A stretch of 64,000 nucleotides of DNA from CAZVNZ01 sp964628515 (GTDB lineage: Bacteria > Bacillota > Clostridia > Christensenellales > Christensenellaceae): assembly GCA_964628515.1 (NCBI GenBank), contig CAZVNZ010000004.1, positions 62,001-126,000 of the forward strand, given 5' to 3'. Under the pieces are notes generated by a model. The model had not been told where the DNA came from. It saw only the letters and a list, made by a program, of their open reading frames with translations, and did not search any database. Below, in pieces: positions 16,977 to 26,426 of the stretch. Position numbers and translations under genes: made by a program. How positions within the stretch are numbered: the first letter of the stretch is position 1; every line of letters begins with the position of its first letter.

Positions 16977-17360
16977 CTAATCTGAAATTAGTTCTATCAT
17001 ACCTAAATTATTATTATATAACATTACCGTATTACTATTTTCAAACAATATATTTGGGGTTTGCTCCCCCATAACAGTATAGCCTTGTACTTGTAAATTT
17101 AATATTTCTCTGTTTAAGCTGTTTGTTTTATAGCAAATGTGATACACTCCGGCGCCTTGTTTTGCAAGTAATTCGTTTTGCATTGTGCCATTTGTTTTAG
17201 GAGAGGCTAATTCTATTAAAACACCGTCCTTTTCAACTAAGGCAAGGTATAGTCCGTCATGTAAAATAACATCTGTTTTTACCGCAAAACCAAGTTTTTG
17301 CAGTTGGGTTATTCCTTCGTCTATATTTTGCACTAAATGTCCAAAGTGGTGTATTTCCAT
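16977..17360 (-). CDS. VOC-family metalloprotein (glyoxalase/methylmalonyl-CoA epimerase type)
   Basis: 127-residue vicinal-oxygen-chelate protein with the two expected beta-alpha-beta-beta-beta modules. His at residue 4 (IHHFGHLVQNID), VEKDGVLIELASP near 47, VYHICYKTNSLNREI near 73 and the final GMIELIS supply the usual His/Glu metal ligands. The pattern resembles methylmalonyl-CoA epimerase-like proteins, but no mutase or carboxylase genes are near, so the substrate is open. It lies between the GNAT and 5'-nucleotidase genes with short gaps, consistent with one transcript. Confidence 0.75.
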   Translation of the reverse strand: MEIHHFGHLVQNIDEGITQLQKLGFAVKTDVILHDGLYLALVEKDGVLIELASPKTNGTMQNELLAKQGAGVYHICYKTNSLNREILNLQVQGYTVMGEQTPNILFENSNTVMLYNNNLGMIELISD

Positions 17361-17375
17361 ATTTTTGCCTCATTT

Positions 17376-18095
17376 TTATCCTCTGTAATGATAAACCGTA
17401 TTGGTGCCACTAACCTTAAACCCTTGCTTAATATATAGGCAAACCGCCGAATAGTTTTCCCATTGGGTTGCTAATTTTATTTTTCCTATGTTATTTTCAT
17501 AGCAATATTCCTCTAAACGCTCCATAAGCGCCTTTGCTATTTTTTTAGTGCCTTTTTTTACTATAATAAGCTCTAAATAGCACACGTTGTTTGTAATGCT
17601 AAATAGCACAAAGCCTTTTGGTATTCCCCCCTCTTTTGCATCAAAAAAGTATTTTTTGGTGCTGTTAAAGGAATTTTTTACCCACATAGTATAAATTTCT
17701 CTTGCTTTACTGTCTTTTATGCTACTATCGTTAAAGAATTTAGAATACGCCATGTTATCGTTTACAATATCTAAATAGACCTGTGTAAACTGTATATTGC
17801 TGCAAGGTGCTGAAACCTTGTTGTTTGTACACTTTATATTTTTAACGTCCTTTTCCATTTCTGCACAAATATCCGTTAAAAATGCCTTGGTACATTTACC
17901 TAAAAATTCGTTATTTATAGGGTTGTTGTTTGCGTTAGTTATTATTGCAAAATCGTATTTTTTTAAAGCCTGTAAAAATTCTTCCTGCTCTTTTGGCAAA
18001 AGTCCTTGGTTTAGTCTTGTTTTTGCAACCTTGCATCCAAAAAATGTACTATCCCACGCAGAATTTTCCACTAAAAAATTACACACTTTATCCAT
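17376..18095 (-). CDS. GNAT-family N-acetyltransferase
   Basis: 239 residues. The N-terminal NSAWDSTFFGCKVAKTRL motif is typical of WecD-like sugar-amine acetyltransferases. The C-terminal GNAT core shows CYLELIIVKKGTKKIAKALMERLEEYCYENN (acetyl-CoA-binding region near 170-195) and WENYSAVCLYIKQGFKVSGTNTVYHYRG at the end. WecD-like enzymes acetylate amino sugars on nucleotide carriers. It is divergent from the pseudaminic-acid-type genes, so it might supply the acetylation step (PseH role), but it is read in the other direction with a separate operon; this is speculation. Confidence 0.75.
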   Translation of the reverse strand: MDKVCNFLVENSAWDSTFFGCKVAKTRLNQGLLPKEQEEFLQALKKYDFAIITNANNNPINNEFLGKCTKAFLTDICAEMEKDVKNIKCTNNKVSAPCSNIQFTQVYLDIVNDNMAYSKFFNDSSIKDSKAREIYTMWVKNSFNSTKKYFFDAKEGGIPKGFVLFSITNNVCYLELIIVKKGTKKIAKALMERLEEYCYENNIGKIKLATQWENYSAVCLYIKQGFKVSGTNTVYHYRG

Positions 18096-18172
18096 ACATC
18101 TAATATACCATTTTTAAAAGGAAAAAACAATATTGTAAATGGATTATTGTAAATAAAGTATTGCAACTATTA

Positions 18173-18231
18173 TATTTCCAATATCTTATTTATAATATTT
18201 TATTGGAAATACACACAATTTGTGCTAAAAT
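18173..18231 (+). promoter_or_regulatory. Promoter with overlapping 11 bp inverted repeat; leaderless start
   Basis: TATTTCCAATA (18173-18183) and TATTGGAAATA (18201-18211) are perfect inverted repeats 17 bp apart. The right arm contains the -35 box TTGGAA (18203-18208), followed by a 17 bp spacer and TAAAAT (18226-18231). The ATG of the next gene is only 6 bp after the -10 box, so transcription should begin at about the A of the ATG. No Shine-Dalgarno is present. This suggests a regulated, leaderless mRNA. Confidence 0.55.
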
Positions 18232-18237
18232 AGCTTT

Positions 18238-20226
18238 ATGGAAAAAATTAACAAATTAGGCTTTGTAATTAAATATTGGTATGTATTACTCGGCGTTTTC
18301 CTTGCCTTTTATATGTTTTTTTCTTACAGATACGATACACCCCTTGGTGAGCAGTTGATGTTTTTACTCTGCCAAATTATTTTTGTGCTGATACCCGGTA
18401 TGGCGCTTACCGCTCAAATTACCGTTTTTAAAGATAAACTCATATATATTATGGTTTCTTATATGACAGGCATATTTATTTGCATTGCAATGTACTTTGT
18501 GTTTTATGCCTTTAAAATACAGGAGTTTTTAACTATTGGTTTGTGTGTGGTAAGCCTACTTAGCATGTACTGCTTGTATAAAAAGCGCAAAACATTAATA
18601 AATATGCCACATAACAGCACAAATATTATGAGTGTGGCTGTGCTTTTAATTGTACTTTGCACAACCGTTCTTATGATTGCCTTTCGCACTACACGTTTGC
18701 CAAGCATAGAGCTTGGTGGGGCTTTTAATTACTATCAGGATTCTTTGTGGAATACAGGCAACCTAACCGCCATTGCTAATGGCTTTCCCGTTAGCGATAT
18801 TCACGTAAAGGGGCTTAGTTTCTCTTACCACTTCCTTGCAAGTGTGTTTTTGGCGGTATTTAAAAATATACTGGGGATTTCCTCCTTTTTACTAACCTTT
18901 AGATTTTTGGCGGTGTTGCAAATAATTACCTTTATATGCGCCGCCTACCCTTTATTTTCGCTGATAATCAAAAATACCTACTTGCGTATTTTGGCAATAG
19001 GTGTGGTATTTTTAGCAAGCACGTTGCTTTTGCAACATATTTTGTTTGTGGCTTACGCAAGCCTGTTTGCGCTAAGCTTTGCCATGCTTGCCGGGTATTT
19101 TTTTATTAAATATATTAAGGAAAACAGTAAAAAACTTTTTGACGGTAGTTTTATACTGTTTTTAATAATGCTTGGTGTTTCTTTGGGGGCAAAAAGTTTG
19201 TTTGGAGGGGTGCTTGCCGCCGCTTGCGGAGTTGTATTTTTTGCAAACATGAAAAGCAACCCTAAAAAAATGCTTACAAACGGCTTTATAACCATGTTTG
19301 TTGTGGTTTTTGTCGCCCTTGTGATGGTGTACGGAACACATACTTTTAATGCCCTGTCCTTTCAGTTTGGCACACCTTTATTAAGTGAAAACCCACAGTA
19401 TTTCGCACAAGCCAAAGACGTATGGGGAGACGGTTTAAACGTAACCGCCTTAATATACCCACTATATTTACTAATTAACCAAACAATACTAATTTTAGGG
19501 GTGATAATGCTTTTATGCGCTATCATCACCAAAAAAGGCAAAAATATTTTACCCGAGCTGTTTTTACTTACAATTTCGGTGGTGGGCTTACTCCTTGCCA
19601 GCCTGCTTTTTCAACCTGGGTACTCTAATATGCTGTTTTTTACGGCGGCTTTCCCCTTTGGAGTTTTCGGTTGTTTGTACTCCCTGCCCACTTTAAAGCG
19701 GAGCAGAAAACCTTTCACATTTGTGATGATTGCAGTTTTTATTTTTAGCATAATACAATCTTTAGTGGCAAATGTGGCGTTTTATAATAATCTTATTACT
19801 TATAAAAGTGTACCAAACCCCTACGACTCCATAACCTACAACGAGTACGAGGCTTTAGAATGGCTTAAAACCAACACAACCACCACAGATGTTATTTTGG
19901 GAGACCGCATATATTTAAGCCCTTCGGGAGGAGAGACGTCCGCACGGTCTTACTATTACTCCGCTTTTAGCGAAAGGCAGATATATATAGAAGGTTTTTA
20001 CTACGTAAACGCATACAACAAGGATTTTTTAGATATTATTAACTTTAATTTATACAATGTAAATGCCCTATACAACGGGGACAATACCGTTATACCCACC
20101 TTAAAAGCGCAGGGTGTAACCCACATTTTAAGCAGTAGTGCCATGACGGCGGATTTTATTTTGGATGCCACCTACGGCGAGCTTGTGTTTAACAACGGAG
20201 ACGTTTACATTTATAAATTACATTAG
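18238..20226 (+). CDS. Polytopic membrane protein, probable GT-C glycosyltransferase
   Basis: 662 residues with about a dozen hydrophobic segments over residues 12-525 and a roughly 130-residue external C-terminal domain. After the fourth or fifth helix comes YYQDSLWNTGNLTAIANG near 160 and LSFSYHFLASVF near 195; an Asp in the first large loop followed by a YH motif is typical of GT-C polyprenyl-phosphate-sugar transferases. The C-terminal part has EALEWLKTNTTTTDVILGDR near 536, common in such proteins. The specific family is not certain. It is followed 22 bp later by pseI, which suggests a role in assembling a surface glycan containing a nonulosonic acid (inference). The start appears leaderless. 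Confidence 0.55.
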   Translation: MEKINKLGFVIKYWYVLLGVFLAFYMFFSYRYDTPLGEQLMFLLCQIIFVLIPGMALTAQITVFKDKLIYIMVSYMTGIFICIAMYFVFYAFKIQEFLTIGLCVVSLLSMYCLYKKRKTLINMPHNSTNIMSVAVLLIVLCTTVLMIAFRTTRLPSIELGGAFNYYQDSLWNTGNLTAIANGFPVSDIHVKGLSFSYHFLASVFLAVFKNILGISSFLLTFRFLAVLQIITFICAAYPLFSLIIKNTYLRILAIGVVFLASTLLLQHILFVAYASLFALSFAMLAGYFFIKYIKENSKKLFDGSFILFLIMLGVSLGAKSLFGGVLAAACGVVFFANMKSNPKKMLTNGFITMFVVVFVALVMVYGTHTFNALSFQFGTPLLSENPQYFAQAKDVWGDGLNVTALIYPLYLLINQTILILGVIMLLCAIITKKGKNILPELFLLTISVVGLLLASLLFQPGYSNMLFFTAAFPFGVFGCLYSLPTLKRSRKPFTFVMIAVFIFSIIQSLVANVAFYNNLITYKSVPNPYDSITYNEYEALEWLKTNTTTTDVILGDRIYLSPSGGETSARSYYYSAFSERQIYIEGFYYVNAYNKDFLDIINFNLYNVNALYNGDNTVIPTLKAQGVTHILSSSAMTADFILDATYGELVFNNGDVYIYKLH

Positions 20227-20248
20227 TTTAATTTAAGCAGGTAAATAT

Positions 20249-21277
20249 ATGAATCTATACGAGAAAATCAACAACAACGGTATTTATACCATAGCGGAAA
20301 TGTCTGCAAACCATGCAGGAGACATTAACATTGCCTTAGAAATTGCACAAATGGCTAAACAAAGCGGAGCAGACTGCATAAAAGTGCAAACCTACACCGC
20401 AGACACCATGACTTTAGACATTAAAAACGATTATTTTAAGTTAAAAGGCGGTTTGTGGGACGGCTACTACCTTTACGATTTATATAAAGAGGCACATATG
20501 CCTTGGGAATGGCAAAAAATCATTAAAGAAGAAGCGGATAAATTAGGGCTTGATTTTATATCCACCCCTTTTGACAATACCGCAGTGGATTTTCTTGAAA
20601 GTTTGGATGTAGAAATGTACAAAATAGCCTCTTACGAGCTTACGGACATACCTTTGCTAAAATACACCGCAAGCAAGGGCAAACCCTTAATTATTTCAAC
20701 CGGAATGGGTAGTTTTGAGGAGATTTCGCAAGCGGTGGAGGCGGTAAAATCGGTGGGTAACAACCAAATTATTCTACTTAAATGCACAAGCGAATATCCG
20801 GCGGATTTTGCAGATATGAATCTTGGGGTTATCCCAAAAATGAGGGCGCAGTTTAACCTGCCCATAGGCTTTTCCGACCACTCTTTAGGTAGCGATGCAA
20901 GTGTAGTGGCAGTTTCTTTAGGTGCTTGCGTTATAGAAAAGCATTTTTGCCTTAACAGAAACATAAAAAATCCGGACAGCGAGTTTTCTATGGAGCCTAA
21001 AGAATTTGAAAGGCTAATAGCAGATGTAAACAGGGCAAAAACCATCAAAGGACAGGAGACCTACGATTTATGCGCAAAAGAAGAGGTGGGCAAGTGGCTT
21101 AGACGCTCGGTATTTGCAAGCAAAGATATTAAAAAAGGAGAGGAGTTTACCACGGAAAACACTAAGGTAATCCGCCCTGCTTTTGGACTGCCTCCCAAAG
21201 AATATCCAAATATTTTGGGCAAAATCAGCAAATGCGAAATTAAAAAAGGTACTCCTCTATCTAAGGAGCATTTATGA
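20249..21277 (+). CDS. pseI: Pseudaminic acid synthase
   Basis: 342-residue NeuB-family enzyme that condenses a 6-deoxy-amino-hexose with phosphoenolpyruvate to form a nonulosonic acid. The N-terminal IAEMSANHAGDINIALEIA, VQTYTADTMTLD near 47 and LWDGYYLYDLYKEAHMPWEW near 68 are diagnostic of PseI rather than sialic or legionaminic acid synthases. The TIM barrel covers residues 1-270 and a SAF (antifreeze-like) domain the last 60 (RRSVFASKDIKKGE..). It overlaps pseG by ATGA. PseB, PseC, PseH and PseF are not in the window and would have to lie elsewhere. Confidence 0.85.
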   Translation: MNLYEKINNNGIYTIAEMSANHAGDINIALEIAQMAKQSGADCIKVQTYTADTMTLDIKNDYFKLKGGLWDGYYLYDLYKEAHMPWEWQKIIKEEADKLGLDFISTPFDNTAVDFLESLDVEMYKIASYELTDIPLLKYTASKGKPLIISTGMGSFEEISQAVEAVKSVGNNQIILLKCTSEYPADFADMNLGVIPKMRAQFNLPIGFSDHSLGSDASVVAVSLGACVIEKHFCLNRNIKNPDSEFSMEPKEFERLIADVNRAKTIKGQETYDLCAKEEVGKWLRRSVFASKDIKKGEEFTTENTKVIRPAFGLPPKEYPNILGKISKCEIKKGTPLSKEHL

Positions 21278-22275
21278 TTGGTATAAGAACGGACGGCAAC
21301 AGTAAAATAGGCACCGGACATATAATGCGTTCTTTAAGCATAGCAAATGCAATAAGGGGTTTGGGGCAGGAAGTTATGTTTATAACGGTGGATGACTATC
21401 CACAACTTTCCCACTTCCCTTGCCAAAAAATAAAGGGGGAGTACGACAATTTAGCTTTAGAAATACCAAAGATTGCAGAGGTGCTAAAAAAGCACAATGT
21501 GCAAGCGCTACTCCTTGACACTTATTTTGCAAACGACGATTATTACGCATTTGTAAACGATTACACAACTACGGTGGCTATGTTTGATTTCGGTGCTGTA
21601 CCTAAGTATGCCCATAAAATTATTAACTATAATATTTATTGGGATACTTTTGCATACCCCAAAACCGCAAAATGCCTGCTTGGGTGCAACAATGCCCCTT
21701 TAAGAGAGGAATTTACCAAAAAAGAGTACACAAGAGACTACACTAAAGCAGATACATTAATGATTACCACAGGGGGTACAGACCCCTACAACATCACAGG
21801 CAAACTACTTAACTATATTGCCAAAGATGCAGAGTTGTCTCTACTTAATGTAAACGTTATCATCGGCGGTTTAAACCCATTTGAAAAGGAGTTAAAACAA
21901 TACGAAAACCACAAAATAAAGTGCCTGAAAAATCCAAATAATATGCGAGAAATTATGGAGAAAAGCCATATTGCCGTATGCGCAGGGGGTACAACCCTCT
22001 ACGAGCTTTGCAGTATGTCTTTGCCCTCTGTAATATTTTCTTTTGTGGATAATCAGGATTTACCCGTTTATGAATTTTGCAAAAAGGGTATTATGTTAAA
22101 CGGGGGCAATTATTTTAATGATAATATATTCCAACTAATAACAAAAAATCTAAAACTACTGGTAAAGGACAAAAATTTAAGGATGGAACTTGGAGAAAAA
22201 TCTAAAAAAACGGTGGGCAACAAGGGCGCAAAAAACATTGCAAGATTTGTGTGCGGTTTGGAGGAGGAGGTATGA
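21274..22275 (+). CDS. pseG: UDP-2,4-diacetamido-2,4,6-trideoxy-beta-L-altropyranose hydrolase
   Basis: 333-residue GT-B-fold hydrolase that removes UDP from the sugar substrate just before the PseI step. The start MIGIRTDGNSKIGTGHIMRS carries the glycine-rich loop and the histidine (residue 16) that corresponds to the proposed catalytic base of PseG. The C-terminal nucleotide-binding part has AVCAGGTTLYELCSMSLPSVIF near 237. It overlaps pseI upstream and the GH1 gene downstream, both by ATGA, so the three are translationally coupled. Confidence 0.85.
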   Translation: MIGIRTDGNSKIGTGHIMRSLSIANAIRGLGQEVMFITVDDYPQLSHFPCQKIKGEYDNLALEIPKIAEVLKKHNVQALLLDTYFANDDYYAFVNDYTTTVAMFDFGAVPKYAHKIINYNIYWDTFAYPKTAKCLLGCNNAPLREEFTKKEYTRDYTKADTLMITTGGTDPYNITGKLLNYIAKDAELSLLNVNVIIGGLNPFEKELKQYENHKIKCLKNPNNMREIMEKSHIAVCAGGTTLYELCSMSLPSVIFSFVDNQDLPVYEFCKKGIMLNGGNYFNDNIFQLITKNLKLLVKDKNLRMELGEKSKKTVGNKGAKNIARFVCGLEEEV

Positions 22276-23549
22276 ACAGCTTTACAAACAAGCTAATTTT
22301 AGGGAGTGCCACCTCCGCAACGCAAATTGAGGGTGGAGACAAAAACAACAGTTGGTACGATTGGTATTTGCAAGGCAAAATAAAGGACGGCTCCGACCCT
22401 TCGGTGTCAACCCAACATTATCGCTTGTACAAAGAGGATACTGCTCTGCTAAAAGAACTTGGTATGCAGGCATACAGAATGGGTATTGAGTGGGCAAAAA
22501 TTCAGCCAACCCCCCACACTTTCAACGAAGAGGTGCTTAATCACTATAAAGAAGAAATAACTTTGCTTTTAAGCTATGGCATTAAACCTTTGGTTACACT
22601 GCATCACTTTACAAATCCAATGTGGTTTGAAAAGGCAGGTGGTTTTTTGGGTAAAAACGCCGTGGAGCAATTTTTAAAGTATGTGGAATACGTGGTTGTC
22701 GGGCTTGGAGATTTAGTGGAGGAGTACATAACAATAAACGAGCCAAACGTATATGCCCTAAACGGCTATGTATCTAAGTTTTGGCCACCCGGAAAATTTG
22801 CATTTTTCGAGTATACAAAGGTGCAGGGTGCCTTGGCGTTATGCCATATTAAAGGGTATAATTTAATACACAAACTAAAGGCGCAAAAATCGGTTAAGGT
22901 GGGGTACGCCCTAAGTGTTGCGTTTTTTGAAGCCAAAAACGGGCATAACCCTTTTCATGTATTTTTAACTAAAATAATGGAGCGAAACTTTCAAACCTGT
23001 ATTTTTAAGGCTTTCTCTAAAGGTGTGTTTACGAGGTCTGTAAAGTCCAAAGAAAAGGTGCAAGCAGGTAATTACAGCGATTTTATAGGCATTAACTACT
23101 ATATGAAAAACGTAATTTACCGCTTAAATATGGGGGCAAGAAAGGGGCAGCCGGTAAACGATTTAAACTGGCAGATATACCCAAAAGGCATTGCACAAAT
23201 TGCAAAGCAGATATACAAAGAATACAAAACACCCATATATGTAACAGAAAACGGCGTGTGTGACAACACGGACGCATACAGATGCAAATATATATACGAG
23301 CATCTAAAGGCGCTAAACGAGGAAAATATGCCGGTAGAGCGGTATTATCATTGGAGTTTTATAGATAATTTTGAGTGGTCGGAGGGCAACAGCGGACGTT
23401 TTGGGCTGGTGCATGTGGACTACCAAACAATGAAGCGCACCGTTAAAAAAAGCGGAGAGTTTTATAAAGAAATTATTGCAAACAACGGAGTTACGGAAGA
23501 AATGTACGAAAAATACGTTAAAGACGAGGTTTACCCCACTGCAAAGTAA
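22272..23549 (+). CDS. Glycoside hydrolase family 1 (beta-glucosidase/6-phospho-beta-glucosidase type)
   Basis: 425 residues from the ATG at 22272, which follows GGAGGAGGT and overlaps the pseG stop. GH1 landmarks: GSATSATQIEGGDKNNSWYDW at the N-terminus, HHFTNPMWFEKAGGF near 111, the acid/base Glu in TINEPNVYA near 157, and the nucleophile Glu in YVTENGV near 325, then YYHWSFIDNFEWSEG near 356. Both catalytic Glu are present. It has no signal peptide. A cytoplasmic GH1 fused into a nonulosonic-acid operon is unusual; it might recycle a glycan or precursor, but the link is only genomic. Confidence 0.85.
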   Translation: MNSFTNKLILGSATSATQIEGGDKNNSWYDWYLQGKIKDGSDPSVSTQHYRLYKEDTALLKELGMQAYRMGIEWAKIQPTPHTFNEEVLNHYKEEITLLLSYGIKPLVTLHHFTNPMWFEKAGGFLGKNAVEQFLKYVEYVVVGLGDLVEEYITINEPNVYALNGYVSKFWPPGKFAFFEYTKVQGALALCHIKGYNLIHKLKAQKSVKVGYALSVAFFEAKNGHNPFHVFLTKIMERNFQTCIFKAFSKGVFTRSVKSKEKVQAGNYSDFIGINYYMKNVIYRLNMGARKGQPVNDLNWQIYPKGIAQIAKQIYKEYKTPIYVTENGVCDNTDAYRCKYIYEHLKALNEENMPVERYYHWSFIDNFEWSEGNSGRFGLVHVDYQTMKRTVKKSGEFYKEIIANNGVTEEMYEKYVKDEVYPTAK

Positions 23550-23619
23550 GGTTTTTTTGGTGATTTTGGCTTGTGGGGGTCGCTTTTTGTGTGGGCTATT
23601 AATGCCTTTATTTCTTGGG

Positions 23620-24264
23620 CTATATCCTCAAAACATCCATAGCAAAAGTAAAAATAAAAACCTCTGCCCCTTGACTAACCAAGGTTTTTTTACATTCAAG
23701 AGCGGTTGCACCCGTGGTGTATATATCGTCTATAATTAGTACCGATTTATTTTTTACATCTGCCTCTTTCGTGAAAACAAAGGCATTGTAAACGTTTGCA
23801 CTCCTTTTGTTTGTGGCTAAGGAGTATTGGGGTTTTGTGTTTATTGTGCGTTTAAGCAGGGTGTGCATGGGTATTTGTGCAAAGGTGGCAAAGTACACGG
23901 CTATTTGCTCCGATTGGTCAAACCCTCTTTGCGCCAAACGTTTTTCGTGTATGGGTACGTAAGTTACAATATCCGCTACTATCCCCGATTTTTTGTATTT
24001 ATCAAAGATTTCTTCTCCTATGTAGAGGGCAAGGCTAACCTTTCCGTCGTATTTTAAACGGAAAATCAGCTTTTTTACAATGCCGTCGTAGGCATATACA
24101 TGGTAGGGCTCTTTGTTATTATCTTTGTTGTAATATTCTTTTAGTTTTGCGTCGCAAGTGGTGCACACCTCCCATTTGCTTTGAGTGCCTACCGTTTCTC
24201 TCCCACAATAAACGCATTTAGAACCGCTGTTAATAAGCTTTTTAAATGTACTTGCAAAATCCAT
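23620..24264 (-). CDS. comFC: ComFC-family phosphoribosyltransferase-like protein
   Basis: 214 residues. An N-terminal zinc ribbon (CVYCGRE..CTTCDAKL, residues 17-43) precedes a phosphoribosyltransferase fold with RGFDQSEQIA near 125 and the PRPP loop VLIIDDIYTTGATALEC near 175. ComFC/GntX proteins act in DNA uptake and processing. The start overlaps the recD2 stop by one base. No comFA helicase is adjacent, so the competence role is by family only. Confidence 0.82.
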   Translation of the reverse strand: MDFASTFKKLINSGSKCVYCGRETVGTQSKWEVCTTCDAKLKEYYNKDNNKEPYHVYAYDGIVKKLIFRLKYDGKVSLALYIGEEIFDKYKKSGIVADIVTYVPIHEKRLAQRGFDQSEQIAVYFATFAQIPMHTLLKRTINTKPQYSLATNKRSANVYNAFVFTKEADVKNKSVLIIDDIYTTGATALECKKTLVSQGAEVFIFTFAMDVLRI

Positions 24265-26414
24265 TAATAAAACCTCTTGTTAAAGGCAAGCTCTCTATAC
24301 AGTATGGATGTGCGCTTTTTTGGGTCTGCGTTGTTTATCATATATTCCAAACAATTTTTACTGCCCACAATAAAAACTTTGGTTTTTGCCCTTGTTATTG
24401 CGGTATACAATAGATTACGTGCAAAAAATGGGTTAGGCTCAAACAACAATCCTAAGATTACCATATTAAACTCGCTACCTTGGGATTTATGTATAGTATA
24501 GCAAAAAGCGCTTTCTAATTCGTTTAGTTCAGCTATGTTGTACACACATTCCTTCATATCCTCAAACTGCACATATACATTGCCTGCCTGTATGCTTGTT
24601 ATTACCCCTAAATCTCCGTTAAAAACGCCCTCATCCTCGGTTAGCTCTTCTAAATTTGTGTATTTTCTGCCGTAGTTGTTTTTTATTTGCATAACCCTGT
24701 CCCCCTCTCTAAAAATTGTATCTCCGTATATAATTTGATTTTTAAAGGGTGTTTGTGGGTTTATTTTCTCTCTTATTGCATTGTTTATCCAAAGGGAAGT
24801 TACGCCATCGCCACTTTTTGGAGGATTTCTTAGAGGGCATAATATTTGTACATCATCTTCTAAATGGATTTTGTACAAATCGCAAATTGCGGAAATTACG
24901 CCTTCTTTAGTGTTTTTTTCGTAAAACACCACGTTTTTATCGTCAAAAACAGGCATATTGCCCTTCAGCACCGCATAGGCGCTGTCTGCAATATCTCCGG
25001 CATTTCTGAATTTATGGGTAAGCTTAATGGTTTTAATAGCGTTAGACGTTATTAAATCGCTCATTACATTGCCCGGGCCTACGGAGTTTAGCTGGTTTTC
25101 GTCTCCCACCAATACCAAAGTGGTGTGGGTGTCCATTGCTTTTAGCAGATTGTTAAACAAAAATATATCCAACATAGAAACTTCGTCTATTATAACTACA
25201 TCGTACTCTAAAGGATTTTTGTCGTTGCGCTTAAAAACCACATTAAAATCGTTTTCGTCGTGAGAGTATTCAAGAAGTCTGTGTATGGTTAGGGCAGGGG
25301 AGTTGCAAGTTTCCTGCATACGTTTTGCCGCTCTGCCTGTGGGTGCGGCTAATGCGCAGTTTTTACCTTGTGCGTAAAAAGAGGATAGTATTACGTTTAA
25401 AATAGTAGTTTTTCCCGTACCCGGGCCTCCAGTAATTACGCAAACGTTGCTTGTAAGTGCGGTTACAACTGCCGTTTCCTGTTCTTCTGTAAGTTCTATG
25501 TTACTGTTTTTAATGATGTTGGCATCTGCGCTTTGTTTGCGTTTTGAAAGCAAAAACAGCTTTAATGCAATTGCTTGCTCCGTTTTATAAACAAAAGAAT
25601 TAAAAATAACTTTGCCTATTTCCCTATAACGCTTTATAAAAATTTCTTTACGCAATGCCATTTGTAGCACTACAATTTTAATTGCTTCTTCTTTTACCGT
25701 AATTATTTTGCTTAATTGGGTTATCACTCGAAAGAGTTGGATGTGGGTGTTTCCGTTGTATAAGTTTTTATTTAGTACATTAAACACCGCCATACGTATA
25801 CGGTTTGGGTCGTCTAAGGCTACACCTGTTTTTAGCGCTATTGCATCTGCCTTTTTAAAATCCATACCGTTGATTTCCGTTAGTATATAAGGATTTTGCT
25901 TAATGCTGTAAAGTGCGGTATCCCCAAATTTCTCCACACATGCACCTGCCTGGGTGGCACTGAGCCCCAAACCTATTAAATCCGCATACAAATACTTTTG
26001 CTTAGAGTATTCCAAAAAGGAGGAGTGTATGGTTAGGGCAAGTTTTTTGGATATACCTCTAACCGTGCTTAAACGCTGAAAATCTTCCTCTATAACGTGA
26101 AAAATTTCCTCGCCGAATTCCTCTACCAACCTTTCTGCAAGCCTCTCCCCCAAACCTTTGATAAACCCACCGCCCAAAAAGGTTGTAATATCTCCCAAAC
26201 TTTTTGGCAGGGTGGTTTGGTAAGAGGTTGCCACAAACTGCTTTCCATATTTGTGATGGTTTTTAAAATCACCAAAAAAGCGTGAATGCTCCCCTGTTTT
26301 AATGCCGGGCATAGTTCCCACTACAATAGTAGGCTCCTCCCCGTCCACTTCAATAACAGTATAGCCATTCACGCCTTCGTAAATTTTACTCAGTACAATC
26401 CCTTCAATTTCCAT
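24264..26414 (-). CDS. recD2: ATP-dependent RecD-like DNA helicase
   Basis: 716-residue superfamily 1B 5'-3' helicase. It has the long N-terminal domain of RecD2 with an OB-like start (MEIEGIVLSKIYEGVNGYTV) and helix-hairpin-helix repeats (GGGFIKGLGERLAERLVEEFG near 90). Walker A is GGPGTGKTTIL near 326, Walker B VVIIDEVSM near 400, motif III LVGDENQLNSVGPGN near 430, and the last motif YTAITRAKTKVFIVGS near 675. RecD2 acts in DNA repair and replication-fork processing without RecBC. It lies 12 bp after metK in the same direction. Confidence 0.93.
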   Translation of the reverse strand: MEIEGIVLSKIYEGVNGYTVIEVDGEEPTIVVGTMPGIKTGEHSRFFGDFKNHHKYGKQFVATSYQTTLPKSLGDITTFLGGGFIKGLGERLAERLVEEFGEEIFHVIEEDFQRLSTVRGISKKLALTIHSSFLEYSKQKYLYADLIGLGLSATQAGACVEKFGDTALYSIKQNPYILTEINGMDFKKADAIALKTGVALDDPNRIRMAVFNVLNKNLYNGNTHIQLFRVITQLSKIITVKEEAIKIVVLQMALRKEIFIKRYREIGKVIFNSFVYKTEQAIALKLFLLSKRKQSADANIIKNSNIELTEEQETAVVTALTSNVCVITGGPGTGKTTILNVILSSFYAQGKNCALAAPTGRAAKRMQETCNSPALTIHRLLEYSHDENDFNVVFKRNDKNPLEYDVVIIDEVSMLDIFLFNNLLKAMDTHTTLVLVGDENQLNSVGPGNVMSDLITSNAIKTIKLTHKFRNAGDIADSAYAVLKGNMPVFDDKNVVFYEKNTKEGVISAICDLYKIHLEDDVQILCPLRNPPKSGDGVTSLWINNAIREKINPQTPFKNQIIYGDTIFREGDRVMQIKNNYGRKYTNLEELTEDEGVFNGDLGVITSIQAGNVYVQFEDMKECVYNIAELNELESAFCYTIHKSQGSEFNMVILGLLFEPNPFFARNLLYTAITRAKTKVFIVGSKNCLEYMINNADPKKRTSILYRELAFNKRFY

Positions 26415-26426
26415 TGTCGGTATTTA

